Notes under the pieces: generated by a model
Databases searched by the model: none
What the model was told of the DNA's origin: nothing
What the model saw: only the letters and a program-made list of their open reading frames with translations
From: Torreya grandis
Lineage: Eukaryota > Streptophyta > Pinopsida > Cupressales > Taxaceae
Assembly (NCBI GenBank): GCA_037957365.1
Contig: JARHVA010002126.1
Coordinates: 385,001 to 449,000 of the forward strand
Direction: 5' to 3'
Length of the DNA stretch: 64,000 bases
In this document: one piece after another, positions 1 through 12,441 of the stretch
How positions within the stretch are numbered: position 1 is the stretch's first letter
How the letters are laid out: every line of letters begins with the position of its first letter
Translations under genes and position numbers: made by a program

Positions 1-281
1 GGAAAATTTTTAGAAATATATCTCCATAAAAAAGTTTTATTATAAAACTCAAAATAAATTATATTAAAATAATTAAACAAAATATGCCAACTCCAATTAA
101 TAAGATAAAAAGCATTTAATGTGAACGACCTCTCAATAATAGACCAATGACAACAAGAGAGTTATGAGATCTCAAGGTAAATGGAGGATGGGTTAAGCTT
201 AAATTTTAATAGCTTCAAAAGGAAATATTTGTGTTGAACATGTTAATGGCCTTATTACTTATTATAAGGGGAAATGATATA
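1..281. repeat. Left arm of duplicated locus, copy 1
   Basis: Non-coding AT-rich sequence that aligns along its whole length with 11885-12155, with scattered substitutions and small indels. It is the left flank of the Tat-like element that starts at 282. Its last five bases (ATATA, 277-281) are the left target-site duplication. The copy probably continues to the left of the window. Confidence 0.8.
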
Positions 282-1198
282 TGTGATCTAGGAATTTGAC
301 TCAAAGGAGGAGGTTAGTATAGAGTTAGCCTAAAAAATAATAAAAAATAAACTCACTAACAATCTAACATACTTTAGGCTTGATCATAGGGGGAGCATAA
401 TTAATAAACCAAATGAGAACTCAACAAAACATGGAAGGAAATGAGAAATATAAACATAGAAACACAAATTCCTTATCAAATCCTTGATAGTTCCAATTGG
501 TAATTCAATTGGCTTGCTCGGTTTATGCATAAGAAGTCTACATCAATGATATATGGCTAACATCATCTCCTCTATGCACCATTATTGAATGCTTGGCTTG
601 ATTGATGGTTTGATGGCTTTGGCTCAATTTTAGCATTATATGAATCTATTCTTGCATTATAACTTTATTTTAATTGAGATCTCTAAATAAAGAGCTATAA
701 ACTTGCTATTATATACTTTCAAATCCCTTGAAATGGGTTAAATATGACCATGATTGAGTTTATTAACTTTGGTTGAGTTCAGCATATTCCTAGAATATTC
801 TTTTAGATATTTTCATCGAGTGACAACTCACAAAGGTAATGAGTGTGTTCTAGGATGTTCTAAGATGCTCTTGAATTTATTTTTTAGTAATTGATTTATT
901 AGCTCATAGGTGATCTCAATTAGGATTTGAAATTGATTTAACTTGCTAACTGATTTTGATTAGGATGTGCAACTCAATTAATTCTTTTTAGGTATTTAGT
1001 CATTTGTTTGATTTTGATTAATTCAATGTGTATATTTGTCTTTTTTAATTGATTTAGTAGGAGAAATAGATTTAATGTAAGGTTATAAAGCCAAATTTGA
1101 GACTAATATAAATTTTTAGGTTAAATGTTTGATGATTGGTAAGAATTGGTCTAATAGTCTGATGCAAAGCCATTGGTGGTCAAATTTACATTTCTATA
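282..1198 (-). repeat. 3' LTR of the Tat-like element (left copy)
   Basis: Aligns with 8801-9737 from TGTGAT to the end, including the block about 'ggcttgatcatagggggagc' near 378-397. The inner terminus reads CTATA where the other LTR has CTACA, so the terminal CA has become TA by one transition. In element orientation this is the 3' LTR because the PPT adjoins it. Confidence 0.85.
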
Positions 1199-1213
1199 GT
1201 TTTCCCCTATTTG
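1199..1213 (-). other. Polypurine tract of the Tat-like element
   Basis: On the minus strand this reads AAATAGGGGAAAAC directly before the 3' LTR start. That is the position and composition expected for a plus-strand primer in Tat/Ogre elements, and it fixes the element orientation. Confidence 0.6.
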
Positions 1214-1408
1214 CGAAGATGTTTCAAGCTATAAACATAGTAACATCTTTTTAAAAATAAGATGATTCTTTATGCTTACGATTGTAATGATAATGATTGA
1301 GCAGTAGTTGCCCCCTTGAGGGAGCGATTGGCAAGTGGGTCAACAAATGGTCCCTCAAAAGAAAGAAGTGAAATGAGGGGACCAAACAAATGAATATGAT
1401 GGGGTAAA

Positions 1409-1675
1409 AACATAATGATTTACCCAAATTTAGGCAAAATCACTGAGAAATACAAGTAGGATGGTGTACACTAGTTTGTTCAAAGGTGGTTATAAGCATT
1501 GTACCCTGATAGTAACAACCTGGTATGATAGCATAATGATTTACCCTAGCAAACAATATACTCATTGAGAAGATGGAGCTTCCCCAATTAAGACAAATAA
1601 ACAAGAAAATAAAAATGATGATAACATAATGATTTACCCCAGCAGGTGATATAATCATTGAGAACACATGTGGGA
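1409..1675. repeat. Three-unit array around 'ataatgatttaccc'
   Basis: Three similar blocks begin near 1411, 1531 and 1626, each with ATAATGATTTACCC followed after about 25-30 bases by a CA(T/C)TGAGAA-like segment. Two more diverged blocks are near 3062 and 3110. Spacing is about 95-120 bp. The array lies in the 3' untranslated part of the Tat-like element, a region known to carry lineage-specific tandem repeats in this group. Confidence 0.6.
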
Positions 1676-2174
1676 TAGTGTACAGTGTTGATGCAGTATA
1701 CCCTGATTATGAAAAACATGATTGATGGCTGATGATTGATAACTTAATATAGAGGATAAAGATGAATAGGGATAACCTATTAGTAGGAGGATGATCATCT
1801 GATCTAACAAATTTTGAAATTCTTTCATTACTTAATTACTCTATTTGGGATATGATTAGGATTGGATCAGGATTTGTTCTAATGCCGATGCTGAGGAGAT
1901 GATGATGTTGAATTAATGTTGTAGACATCTCAAATCTAATTTTTTCTATAGCATTTGATGGTAGGAATCATGATAGAACACCATGGGGGCTTGGCCAAAA
2001 TATGCATAAGGACTAACTCCTGATATCTGATACTTAATAGAAAATAATTGCATCGATGACAAAAACCATGGTGATAATGTAGATATTTGAATATGGATAG
2101 AATCAAGAATAATATACAAGGAATCACCTAATGAACACACATAGGCTGAATCAAGGCCATAGTGCTGAAAGTAA

Positions 2175-2262
2175 ATAAACAAGCACACAAACAAACAAAC
2201 AAACCAATAAACAAACGAACAAACAAAAGAAAAAAAAAGACAAACAAAGAAACAAACAAGTG
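2175..2262. repeat. Interrupted AAAC-type microsatellite
   Basis: Imperfect tetranucleotide repeats of the AAAC/CAAA type with an A-rich interruption, inside the Tat-like element. Confidence 0.8.
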
Positions 2263-4142
2263 TTAGTCCCTATGTTAGTATAAACAAAATGATGAACATT
2301 TCCCCTATAAACTAGGTGAAAACTAAAAAACAAGATGGGGGAATAGAAGAAATATAAGGGGGTGATCGAGTTGTCTCCATATGCATTAGATAAGTGGACA
2401 CTGCCTACATAGTTCCATGGATATGATGATCTAATAAAACTTTAGGCCAAATTTAGTTCTCCCAAGGAATGGAAAAAAAATGATGATTGATAGAAGACAT
2501 ATTGGATGTGATAGAAGATAGGGATGAACTCGCAAAATGGTGATAGCATATGATAAATGGCCAAAAAAGATAGAGAAACTAAGGAACAAGTGATTTATTT
2601 TTGACTTAGTGAGGGTTCTTAGAATATTTAAGGCAAAGAGTGGTCAATGTTTTTATTTTTTTCTAAACAATTTTCAATTTTCTTTAGAATTTTTGAAGCA
2701 TCTCAACTCAATCGAGAATGATGAGACACTAAAACAATCCAACCTAACAAAATGATGAGAGCATTATAACTTGAAATGATGATCATAAAATGGTGAGAGC
2801 ATGGCTAAAGGGGGACTAAGATGACCTTAATGTAAATCAAACATGACCACATAGTCTCAAAATGGCTTTAGTTCATAGTAGTTCACCTCACAGTAGAAGA
2901 ATTTGACTAGTGTAACATCTAATTCAAAGAAAATAGGCCCAATTGGTATGATGGCATAGTATGGCACATTAATGGCTAGGTGATATGTCAAGGCATAATA
3001 AACAAATGTTGCCCCTAGTTTTCCCATAGGTGGTTATAACTAGGATATAATTGATAGATCAATGATACCAATTTACCCTAGTAGGCAATATAATTAATAT
3101 CAAGACTGGTGAACACTAATTTTCCCCAACATGCAATATAATTAGGATCACATAAACAAACTTGATAAGAAGGGAATAAGAAATGAAGGATGTAAATACC
3201 AAAACTTATTTCATAATGATCCAAAATACTACGTCTATCTAAAATATGTGAAATAACTATTGAAATTGATCTAATTGTGTATGCTGAAAACATGAACAAG
3301 GTCAAATAGGATATGTTAATAAGATTTAAAACATGTTTGGTTGAGTAGGAATGGAATTGTAAAATTGTGTGATAGGATGGCCTTGTTTAGAATATTGATG
3401 GTTTGATTGATTGGATAAAATAGTAGGAGGGTTGCCTTCAAGTGGTAGGGTGAAGGAAATGATTATGTGACAATGACAAATGGATATGTGACAATGGTAA
3501 ATGGATATGTAAAATTTAAATGATATGGTACATGTTTTTGGCCGATGATGGTCATTAGTTTTTTATGTTTGTGTCTTAGATATGTGATTCTATTGTTCTT
3601 ACTGGTGTGGAGATGTACGTCCTAATCAATAAATGATGAAACCAAAATAATCAATCATGTTAATTGCTAGCCCACACCTTATCAAAATTTATTTTTTGTC
3701 AAGAATTCACTATATATTTGGATGCCAAGAATGTTGTGATCTTCGTTGGTCATTGATTCTATTCCCTTCAAATGTTGAAATAATGTATCTTTGTAGCCTA
3801 TGAAAAGGAAAGTGTGACCATGGATGGTAAAGATAGATAAATATTAGTTTATAGGTTTGATTGGGAAATGTAATGATGGAGGATAATGGAATGAATAATA
3901 GATGGGAAATAAATGAATATCAGGATGTTAAAACACACACAATTTTACTAATTATGGATTCAACATAACTTTGGATGTGGCAGAGCCAAAGACTTTTGAA
4001 TATTCTCTTGATAGGACCACCAAATTTTAATCTTGTTTGGTCCTGAGAATAGCTACCATCTGATTAGGCTATAGAGTGGAGGCTATTTTGATTTGATCTT
4101 CGATAATGTCTTTATTAAGAAGTAAATAAATTTTGTGCTTAG

Positions 4143-4335
4143 CTAATGGTGCCTCAAAGAGGTTTCTATCAATGAATTTGTCTTGATTGTCCTATAGTGC
4201 CTCCAAGAAGGTTTCACTAAGTAACATTGAATTTTGACTTTGATTACCCCCTAGTGCCTCCAAAAAGGTTTCACTAAAAGATGCTAAGTTCTAAATTTGA
4301 TTTTTACTTAACACCTTCAGAAAGGTTTTACTAAG
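4143..4335. repeat. Four-unit tandem array of a ~27-bp core
   Basis: The core 'tgcctccaagaaggtttcac' (4199-4218) recurs in variant form near 4150, 4254 and 4313, giving a period of about 50-60 bp. On the minus strand it could once have encoded a short peptide repeat, but the frame is not open throughout. It lies just downstream, in element orientation, of the acidic reading frame at 4378-4941. Confidence 0.65.
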
Positions 4336-4377
4336 ATAATGTTCTTCTATTGTATGATTGTGTTCTTGGCCTCATTT

Positions 4378-4941
4378 TTATTCATCTAATATGTTACCAT
4401 GGATGAATTTCAACAAGGTATGATTTTGTTTCTCACAATCGACACTTGTGGGAGATGGAATGTTAGTGACATGACTATGATGGTTGGTGATAATGGTATG
4501 TGGAACAATAATGGAATGGAGGTTGGCAACACAATCCACATAGAAGATACTAGGAGAACTTGTGTCAATGCTAAAGTAATCATCATAAAATACTATGGAA
4601 GGATCACAAATGTATTCAAATTGGTCTATAAGGCACATGTAACCAGTATTGTAACATTCATGAATGTATTATTCTTCTAAATCTGATTCCAACTCAAGGG
4701 ACTCTAGATTTGATGTTGAGACTGATGTTGATTCTACTTCTGATGCTAAATCAAATGTTGATTCAATAATATAACCTAACTCTAACTCTGATTCTTCATC
4801 TGATGGATACTCTATTACAATGTTGTCTTTTTGAATGTTTGGTAGTGGATAAGTAACAACTTTTGATGGCATAACAGGCTCTATAGAGACTATTTTGTCA
4901 ATGTGAGACTCCATAACAGTGGGAAAAAGGTCAAGAAGCAA
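4378..4941 (-). pseudogene. Degenerate acidic reading frame in the Tat-like element
   Basis: Two minus-strand open segments (4941-4669 and 4638-4378) are separated by a stop and lie in the same frame. The first is rich in Glu, Ser and Leu and contains an acidic stretch SDEESELELGY. The second has no motif I recognise. A Ser/Glu-rich minus-strand segment of similar character lies in the second Tat-like element at 15907-16824, so both may derive from the same coding region of this element family, for example the spacer after gag. No catalytic motif is visible and no function can be assigned. Confidence 0.4.
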
Positions 4942-7628
4942 ATCCTTAAAGACTTGTTTGTCAATAGGAAGCTCTTAAAAAATAATCATATGGTCAAGGT
5001 AATTATTTTTCAAAGTTAGTGACTCAAAAAATATTAGCTTATCAGAGTGAGACTCCTCGACAACAAGTATAGGATTGAAAAGTGATTCATCAAAGGTTGA
5101 CTTATCACAAATGGTTGGTTCAACAAAAACATCTTGAATCAATTGGTTCTCTTGGCCTTGGTTTCCAATGAGTTATAAAATACCATTTTTGAACACAACT
5201 TAATCTTTGAATGATTATTTGAGCTGAGGTATTGATTGGAGTAGTTAGAATTACAGCTGAATGATTAGTTAGGGTTGTGATTAGATTGGCTAAATGGTTA
5301 GTTGAAGTTGTGATTGGATTGGTTGAGGTTTGGATTGGATAATGATATGGAGTTTTGGAGCTTGATTTCTCACACAAGACAAAGGATGAAGTCTTTGAAT
5401 GGTATGGATAGGGCATTGTGAAGCTTAGTTTCTATCACAAGCCAAAAGATGAGGTCCTAAAATGGTAATGGTATTCCTTAGATGTTGTGGAGCTTGGTAT
5501 ATTGTATAATCCAAAGGAGGGTTAGGGGTAGCCAATGATTAGATAATGAAAGGGTGTTGTGGAAGGTGATTTCTCACCCAAGCAAAAACATCCAAGTCTT
5601 CCTTAGAAACCATATCATCCCAATCAAAGTCTTGAGTTGGGTTATAAGCTGGTTCTTGACTATGTTCTATGTATTGATTATTGTAAAGAGGGTATGGATC
5701 TATATCCCAAAAAACATTATCTATATTTGGTTCTTTAATAAAGTCCTCTTCACAAACCTCTTCATACCAATCAAGGTCTCGAGTTGGATTGTAAGCAGGT
5801 ATTTAGTTATAGTCAATTTATGCGGTCATTCTATCATAACTTGGATTGTACGTGACTCCACCATATGTGTATCTAGATATATCTACATAAATGATGAAAT
5901 CTCTAAAAACAAAAAGGCTTAGAGTTTTATAAACTCTAATAAGTAATGTTTAAAGGACAAAGGTTCAAAACTTGGTCTAACTTGGTCAAAGGTGGAGTTG
6001 TATCTCCATCGTGGTTTGAAAATAGAGCTATATCTCCAAAATGTTTTGTGTTAAAACTTGACATAAAACTATTTAACTTCAAATATCATACACATAAAAT
6101 TTCAAGCAATGAAACTAATATGTCAAATTCTAGGCCAAAGTGTTCGAAACAAGATCTAAACTAGGAAAAGAAAAAGTTGAGTTGCTAGGTCTTTTATCCA
6201 AATGTGGAGTTAGAAGCTAGACTCAAACAAACATGATCTACTAGGACTTTTGGCCAAACATGGCATCAAAATTTAGACTTGAAACAAAATATGTTTGTAT
6301 TTGATATAATCTAATACGTTTGAAATAACTTTGACATAGACCCAACATATGGAATCAAACATAAACTTGATCAGTTGGTATAAGCCATAAGGTAAAAAGC
6401 ACCTAGATAAAAGACTATGTTTTCTCAAATAAAGGCACAAATAATGATGAGGATAGGTTAAATGATCAAATAAGAGATAAATTTCAAATTTAGGCAATCA
6501 ATTAACCTAAGTTATACAATCTAAAAGAGAAAGATCTATATATCGGCCCTTATGAAGTGAGATTTAAACAAAAATCAATCAATGTTTGAATTTAAACTTA
6601 GAAAGATCAACTGAAAACTCAATGGTTGAAAAATATGATTGTAATAAATAAGTTAGATAAGATTGTACAACATAACGGTACATGAACAAGGTTTAAATGG
6701 CATATGTGACATAGTTTGGATGTTTTGAAATAATGGTTTTTGATACAAGGTCAAACAAGTCTTGAAACAAAATGAGTAGCCTAACGGTGTAAACATGCTC
6801 TAATGATATGATCAATGTTATGTTTCAAAGACTCAAAGGATCAAACTTGATAATGATGTGGGAAGCATAATGGTACCCATCTCAAACAAGTAACACACAC
6901 AAACATGTTTAACAAAAATTTTAAGGTACAAGTGTGGTGTAAAAAGGGTCAGCATAATGCCTCTTTTAGACCAAAGAGTGGCATATAAATAAATTGGTTT
7001 GGATGTGGCTATAAACAAACACATTAGTTTTAGTCTAAAAATAGCAAGCAAGAAAAAAATGAATGACCAAATGTAATTAAGCATAATGTTTTAAATTCTA
7101 TCAAGGGTGTGGCAATGTGGGGTTGAATAAACTAATTATTTTGAATGTTATATATGGAACCCATGTCTATGGAATTTCACGTTAGCAAACAAGAGAATCA
7201 ACACATCATTTAGATCTGTGACATTTGGCTTATTGTAAAAAGGTCTTGCCATTTTTATAACCACTACATCCCTCATTTGCTCAGTGTAGTACAATGTCCA
7301 ATATGTTCATACATCCCAGGCTTAGCCTCAAAGCTATAAGATGGTTTAACCACTCAAACCATTGGTCCCAGTGGGGTGATCCCAATATATATACCTCCCT
7401 ATTAAGAGGGGTTAAATATGATGTCTAATGACGAAATCTTGGGTCAAATCTTCTCCAAAGCACTCATGGGAGGTAATGAAGTCTCCTTCACAAGCCAAAA
7501 TGCATAAAATAAATGACACTAGAAAAAAATTTATGTTTACCTCAAGATCACCCAATAATATTGTAAGTTTTTGAGGAGGGATTTAAATGACATTCTTTCT
7601 ATGCCTTGGACTAGGCTCAAAGTGCGAT

Positions 7629-8050
7629 GAGATGGCACTTTTGATCCCAAAAGTTCCCTAAAGAGGATGGATGGGAGAGCATACATACACATCTCTTTTT
7701 TCTAAAACGCACAATAAAAAAGCAAATCTACAAATAATTGAAGTGAAGTTAAGTTCATTGCACCAAATTAAAAGTGTTTGATTAGATTCGTTACTAGCCC
7801 CTTGGCTTTAAGATGTGCAAATAAATATAATTTCAAACCACTCAAAAAGAAGTTAGTGCTTTTGATCTCAAAATTTTTCTAAAGGGGACGAATGGGAGAT
7901 CATACATGCACAACTCCCTATTTCCTCAAAAAAGTTTATAATAAACAAATAATGAAAAAACTTGCAAAAAACTTTGAAGTTAATTCAATTTAATAGCACT
8001 AAATGAAATATGTGGTGGTGTTCTTTTAGCCCCTTGGCTTTAAGTTGTGA
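7629..8050. repeat. Two-unit tandem repeat, period about 220-230 bp
   Basis: The block 'cttttgatcccaaaag' near 7638 followed by AATGGGAGA-like sequence recurs near 7859. The block 'tagccccttggctttaag' near 7795 recurs near 8028. The two units are diverged. They lie in the leader of the minus-strand Tat-like element, between PBS and coding region. Confidence 0.7.
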
Positions 8051-8773
8051 AGTTTGAAAAAAAAATCAAAACATTTAACATAAACATGTAAAACTTTATT
8101 TTTAAACCCAAAGTGAAATGCCTAATTCATTTTAAAACATATCAAAATAAGTGTGAAAGAATTAATTAAGCTTGTTTTGAGAATTTTTCAAATGGGCCCT
8201 ACAATAAAAAGGTCAGCACTTTGTTTATTCTTGAAGCTTATTTATCAAATGAAACAAGCAACTTTGAAGGGTAAAATCTATCGATCCAAAGGTAAAACCT
8301 AAAAAAAGATGTATTAAGTTAGAGAAAATATCAAAAAAAAAAATGGACTTATGAAACATGCAAACAATAAGATAGAAGGTTCAAACAAATAAAAGCAAAC
8401 ACATGAAACATAAAAACCCAAAGTTAGTATTTTAACCATGAATTTTAAAATATACATCCACTAATCATAAAAAATTTGAAATTTGTTTATAGGTTGATTT
8501 AATACCTCTATTAAAAAATTAAAGTCAAAATAGTGAATAAAAAAAGTTATTAGCTCTATACTAGTTATTTTTACTAGAAAATTGGAAAATAAAAAATAAC
8601 AGTCACTAAAAGAGTCATAACTTCTAAACTACAAATCATATTGTAATAAAATTTTAAGAGAATTATGATGAAATCAATAATAACATCTTATCAAAAATTT
8701 AAAAAAAAATATTAGACATATTAAAAATAAGAACTATTTTAACAACTATTTTTATTTAAATATGTAGGGTACA

Positions 8774-8800
8774 CAATTGTGTCCCATCGAGCGTGACATT
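8774..8800 (-). other. Degenerate PBS of the Tat-like element
   Basis: On the minus strand, directly inside the 5' LTR, the sequence reads TGTCACGCTCGATGGGAC. It resembles the tRNA-Arg-complementary PBS of Ogre/Tat elements (TGGCGACTC-GCTGGGGA) with several changes. The match is by eye only. Confidence 0.45.
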
Positions 8801-9737
8801 TGTGATATAAGAATTTCACTCAAAGGAGGAGGTTAATATAGAGTTAGTCTCAAAAATAATAAAAAATGAACTCATTAACAATCTAACATCCTTTAGGCTT
8901 GATCATAGGGGGAGCATAATGAATAAACTAAATGAGAACTCAATAAAACATGGAAGGAAATGAGAAATATAAACATAAAAACACAAATTCTTTACCAAAT
9001 CCTTGATAGCTCTAAATTGTAATTCAGTTGGCTTGTTCGGTTTATGTATAAGAAGTCTTAATCAATGATATATGGTTAACATCATCTCTTCTATGCACCA
9101 TTGTTGAATTCTTGGTTTGATTGATGGTTTGATGGTTTTGGCTCAATTTTAGCATTATAACACTAGGCTTTTAGTTTCATCAATCTAATCCTACATTATA
9201 ACTCTAGTTTAATTGATCTCTCTAAATGAATAGCTCTAATATTACTTTTATAGGCTTTCAAATCCTTTGGAATGAGTTCAATCTGACCATGGTTGAGTTT
9301 ATTAACTTTGGTTGAGTTTGGCATATTTATAGAATATTCTTTTAGATATTTTCATTAAGTGACAACTTACAAAGGTAATGAGTGTGTTCTAAGATGTTAT
9401 AAGATGATCTTGAATTTCATTTTTAGTAATTGATTTATTATCTCATGGGTGAACTCAATTAGGATTTGAAATTGATTTAACTTGCTAATTGATTTTGATT
9501 AGGATGTCTAAGTCAATTAAATCTTTTTAGGTATTCAGTCATTTGTTTGATTTTGATTAATTCAATGTGTGTATTTGTCTTGTTTAATTAATTTAATAAG
9601 ACAAATAAATTTAATGCAAGGTTATAAAGCTAAATTAAAAACTAATAGAAATTCTTAGGTTAAATGTTCGATGATTGGTAAGAATTAATCTAATAGTCTG
9701 ATACAAAACCATTGGTGGCCAAATTTACATGTCTACA
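8801..9737 (-). repeat. 5' LTR of the Tat-like element (right copy)
   Basis: Starts TGTGAT and ends CTACA, aligned throughout with 282-1198 but with many substitutions and one extra segment near 9155-9175. The next five bases, ATAAA (9738-9742), are the right target-site duplication. Confidence 0.85.
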
Positions 9738-10179
9738 ATAAAATTATGTGTTATAAATTTTTTTAAGGTAACAAATATATTATTGAATTTTGTATTTTTA
9801 AAAATATGTAAGAATGTTTTTGGATTATAAAATCATACACTTTTATATTAAAGAAGATTCACATGTTATTAAAAACTTTTCAATTATGAATAACAAGAAA
9901 TCAATCATTATTTTTTTTTTACTTTCATTTAATTTTCTCATGTATTTTCATATTTAATGGCCTTGCTAACTTTCTTCCAAAAATTCTTAGAAATAGGTCT
10001 TTGATCTTCTCTTTAAAAAATTGTGGGATGGGTATAATAATCTTATGAAAAAATACAAAGACATATTATTTAACATTCTTTCATTATTTTTTTAAATAAA
10101 TTTGATAATATTAATCTTGTCTTTTAATTGGGCTCCGAAAACATTCCTTATTTTCATTATAGATTACTAGAAAATTGAT

Positions 10180-10289
10180 TTTTTTTTAACTTTAATTATC
10201 TTAAAATATATTGTGAAACCTTAAAAAATGACTAATTTTTTTTTGTAACTTTAATTATCTTGAAATATATTGTGAAACCTTAAAAAATG
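10180..10289. repeat. Tandem duplication, period about 58 bp
   Basis: 'aactttaattatctt' plus the following 'atattgtgaaaccttaaaaa' occurs twice, near 10189-10230 and 10246-10289, with one or two differences. Confidence 0.85.
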
Positions 10290-10716
10290 GCATAGTCATT
10301 GAGTCACTATTTCAATTAAAGTTCTATCCTTACAAATTTTGAAAAAAAAAACATTCAATATAGTTTAACAAATAATCATGTTTATACAATCTTTGATTTT
10401 TATATATTTTTTCACTCCACGAAAAATTGACAATGATATAATATAAAGACTCTAAATGAAATTCAACCATAAGAACTTCAATTGTACTTTTACACTTTTA
10501 CTTTTCACCTTGACCTTTTATTAAAATTCTTGATTTCAACTCATTTGTATTTCACTTATTTTTTATGCACTAACACACCTCTATGTGTGTGTGTGTGTGT
10601 AAACCTCTCGAATTCTAATTGTAACACTATTAGCATAGAAGACAACATACAAAGGGTATACAAATCCAATAAAAGAAGATTAAAAACCCTAAGGACAACA
10701 TGGAAGGGCCAAAGGA

Positions 10717-10774
10717 ACCAAGAGCATAGTGTTACACTTATGGTCAACTAGAAGCAAACTACTATGCTCTTGGT
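10717..10774. repeat. Perfect 14-bp inverted repeat
   Basis: ACCAAGAGCATAGT (10717-10730) is exactly complementary to ACTATGCTCTTGGT (10761-10774) around a 30-nt loop. It could fold into a hairpin or be a small foldback element. No flanking target-site duplication is evident. Confidence 0.7.
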
Positions 10775-11432
10775 AAAAACATAAATAAAATTGAAATTAA
10801 AGAGAAAATGGAGAAAACCAAGGAGAAGAGAGAAAAAAGAGAATGGGGAGGTGAAACTATTAATAACTTAATATATACTAATATTCAATAAACACACAAA
10901 TACACTAAACCATACAAATTGATTTTTAAAACTATTTATGAACCAAAATTAAGTATGTAAAATAATATAATCTACTTTTTTAATATTACAATATAATTAT
11001 TACATTATTTAAAAAATTATTATTTTAAATTAAAAAATTATCCTTACTTATTTTCCATATAAAAATTAATGAAATAATTTTATGAAAATAAAATAAAAGG
11101 TGATAAAAGATCTAAATATAAACATCTATCTAAATTATTAATACGATTTGAATTTTAGTCATACCAAGGCATGTACTATAGGAATAATTTGAGCAAATAA
11201 TTTTTTTTAATTAATCAATAAAAATCTTTGACAAAATATACAAATTTATCAATTCTAAAGTTTAACCTTTGAATATTAAAGAATATTTTATTATATCTTA
11301 TCATAAAATATTTTATTTATATTAATATAATAATAAAAAAACATATTTCAAAAACAATAATTATAACATTTTTTTTATATAAATTTAATTGATCATGAGC
11401 TTAATTATTACAATTTGAAATGATTAAGGAGG

Positions 11433-11884
11433 TCTATCACTCAAAATTTATCTAATAAATACTTAATAAAAGTCAATTTCCATCACTTCTCCATATTTAA
11501 TAAAATGGGTTTCCTTTCTCTTAAGAGTGTCACTGAATTTGTAAGTGAAATTAAGAATCTTCAATTGACTAGAGTAGTAGGAATTAATTAATAAATTATT
11601 TAAGAATAGAGTTATTCGTAAAATTTTAAGTGAAAGTATGAATTACTAAACCAATGAACTTAAACAATATGTGGGTTTGGTACTGAAATCAAGATTCGTT
11701 AGAAAGGTGACCATCTCAATTTGAATAAAATCAAAATAAATGTTCCAAATATCACTCATTTTTTTCATTTTTAAATGATTTTATTATATAAATTTAACAA
11801 ATGGTAATTTGTTGGGAGGTTAATTAGAAAATCAAATTAAAAGGTTATAACAAATATTCTTTCTAAATTTATAAAAAAAAAATA
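11433..11884. other. AT-rich spacer between the two locus copies
   Basis: No open frame, motif or clear repeat was seen. If the duplication is a tandem one, its counterpart would lie left of the window. Confidence 0.5.
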
Positions 11885-12441
11885 GAAAAAAGTTTTAAAA
11901 ATATATCTCTATAAAAAAATTTTATTGTAAAATTTAACATAAATAATAGAAAAATAATTAAACAAAATATGGCCTCCAATAAATAAGATAAAAAGCATTT
12001 AAAGTGAAATACTTCTCAATAATAGACCAATAACAACAAGAGAGTTATGAGATCTCAATGTAAATAGATGATTTAAATTTTAATAGCTTCAAAAGGAAAT
12101 CTTTGTGTTGTACATGCTAGTGGCCTTATTACATATTATAATGGGAAATAATAGAGTTGTGTGTTATGAACATTTTTAAGGTAACAAATATATTATTGAA
12201 TTTTGTATTTTTTAAAATATGTAAAAATGTTTTTGGATTATAACATCATACATTTTATATTAAAGAAGATTAATAATATAAAATATTAATATAAAATATT
12301 TTATTATATATTATCATAAAATATTCTATTTATATTAATATAATAATGAAAAATATATTTCAAAAATAATAATTGTAACAATTTTTTTATATATAAATTT
12401 AATTGATCATGAACTCAATTATTACAATTTGAAATGATTAA
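11885..12441. repeat. Copy 2 of duplicated locus, unoccupied by the Tat-like element
   Basis: Aligns with 1-281, then crosses straight into sequence matching 9743-9865 and 11281-11427. At 12151-12155 it has a single ATAGA where copy 1 has ATATA, the element and ATAAA. It is therefore a pre-insertion paralogue that lets the insertion point be read directly. About 1.4 kb of copy 1 is absent; the join lies within 'attaaagaa'-like microhomology. Confidence 0.8.

Larger units (their letters stand above)
282..9737 (-). mobile_element. Tat/Ogre-like Ty3/gypsy LTR retrotransposon, mostly non-coding
   Basis: Two direct repeats of about 0.92 kb (282-1198 and 8801-9737) bound a 7.6 kb interior. Polarity is minus: a PPT-like run abuts the left LTR at 1199-1213, and a degenerate tRNA-Arg-like PBS abuts the right LTR at 8774-8800. 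Flanks ATATA (277-281) and ATAAA (9738-9742) fit a 5-bp TSD with one change, and the unoccupied paralogous site at 12151-12155 reads ATAGA. The interior holds tandem repeats and a weak acidic minus-strand reading frame (4378-4941). I see no reverse transcriptase, RNase H or integrase motifs, so this copy looks non-autonomous or too decayed to recognise. The Tat assignment rests on PBS and PPT style and general layout, not on a recognised pol. Confidence 0.75.
9743..11432. repeat. Right arm of duplicated locus, copy 1 (AT-rich)
   Basis: Its first part (9743-9865) aligns with 12156-12268 and its last part (11281-11427) with 12295-12441. About 1.4 kb between them is missing from the second copy. 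No gene is apparent. Contents include a short tandem duplication (10180-10289), a GT run (10584-10600) and a perfect inverted repeat (10717-10774). Confidence 0.7.
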
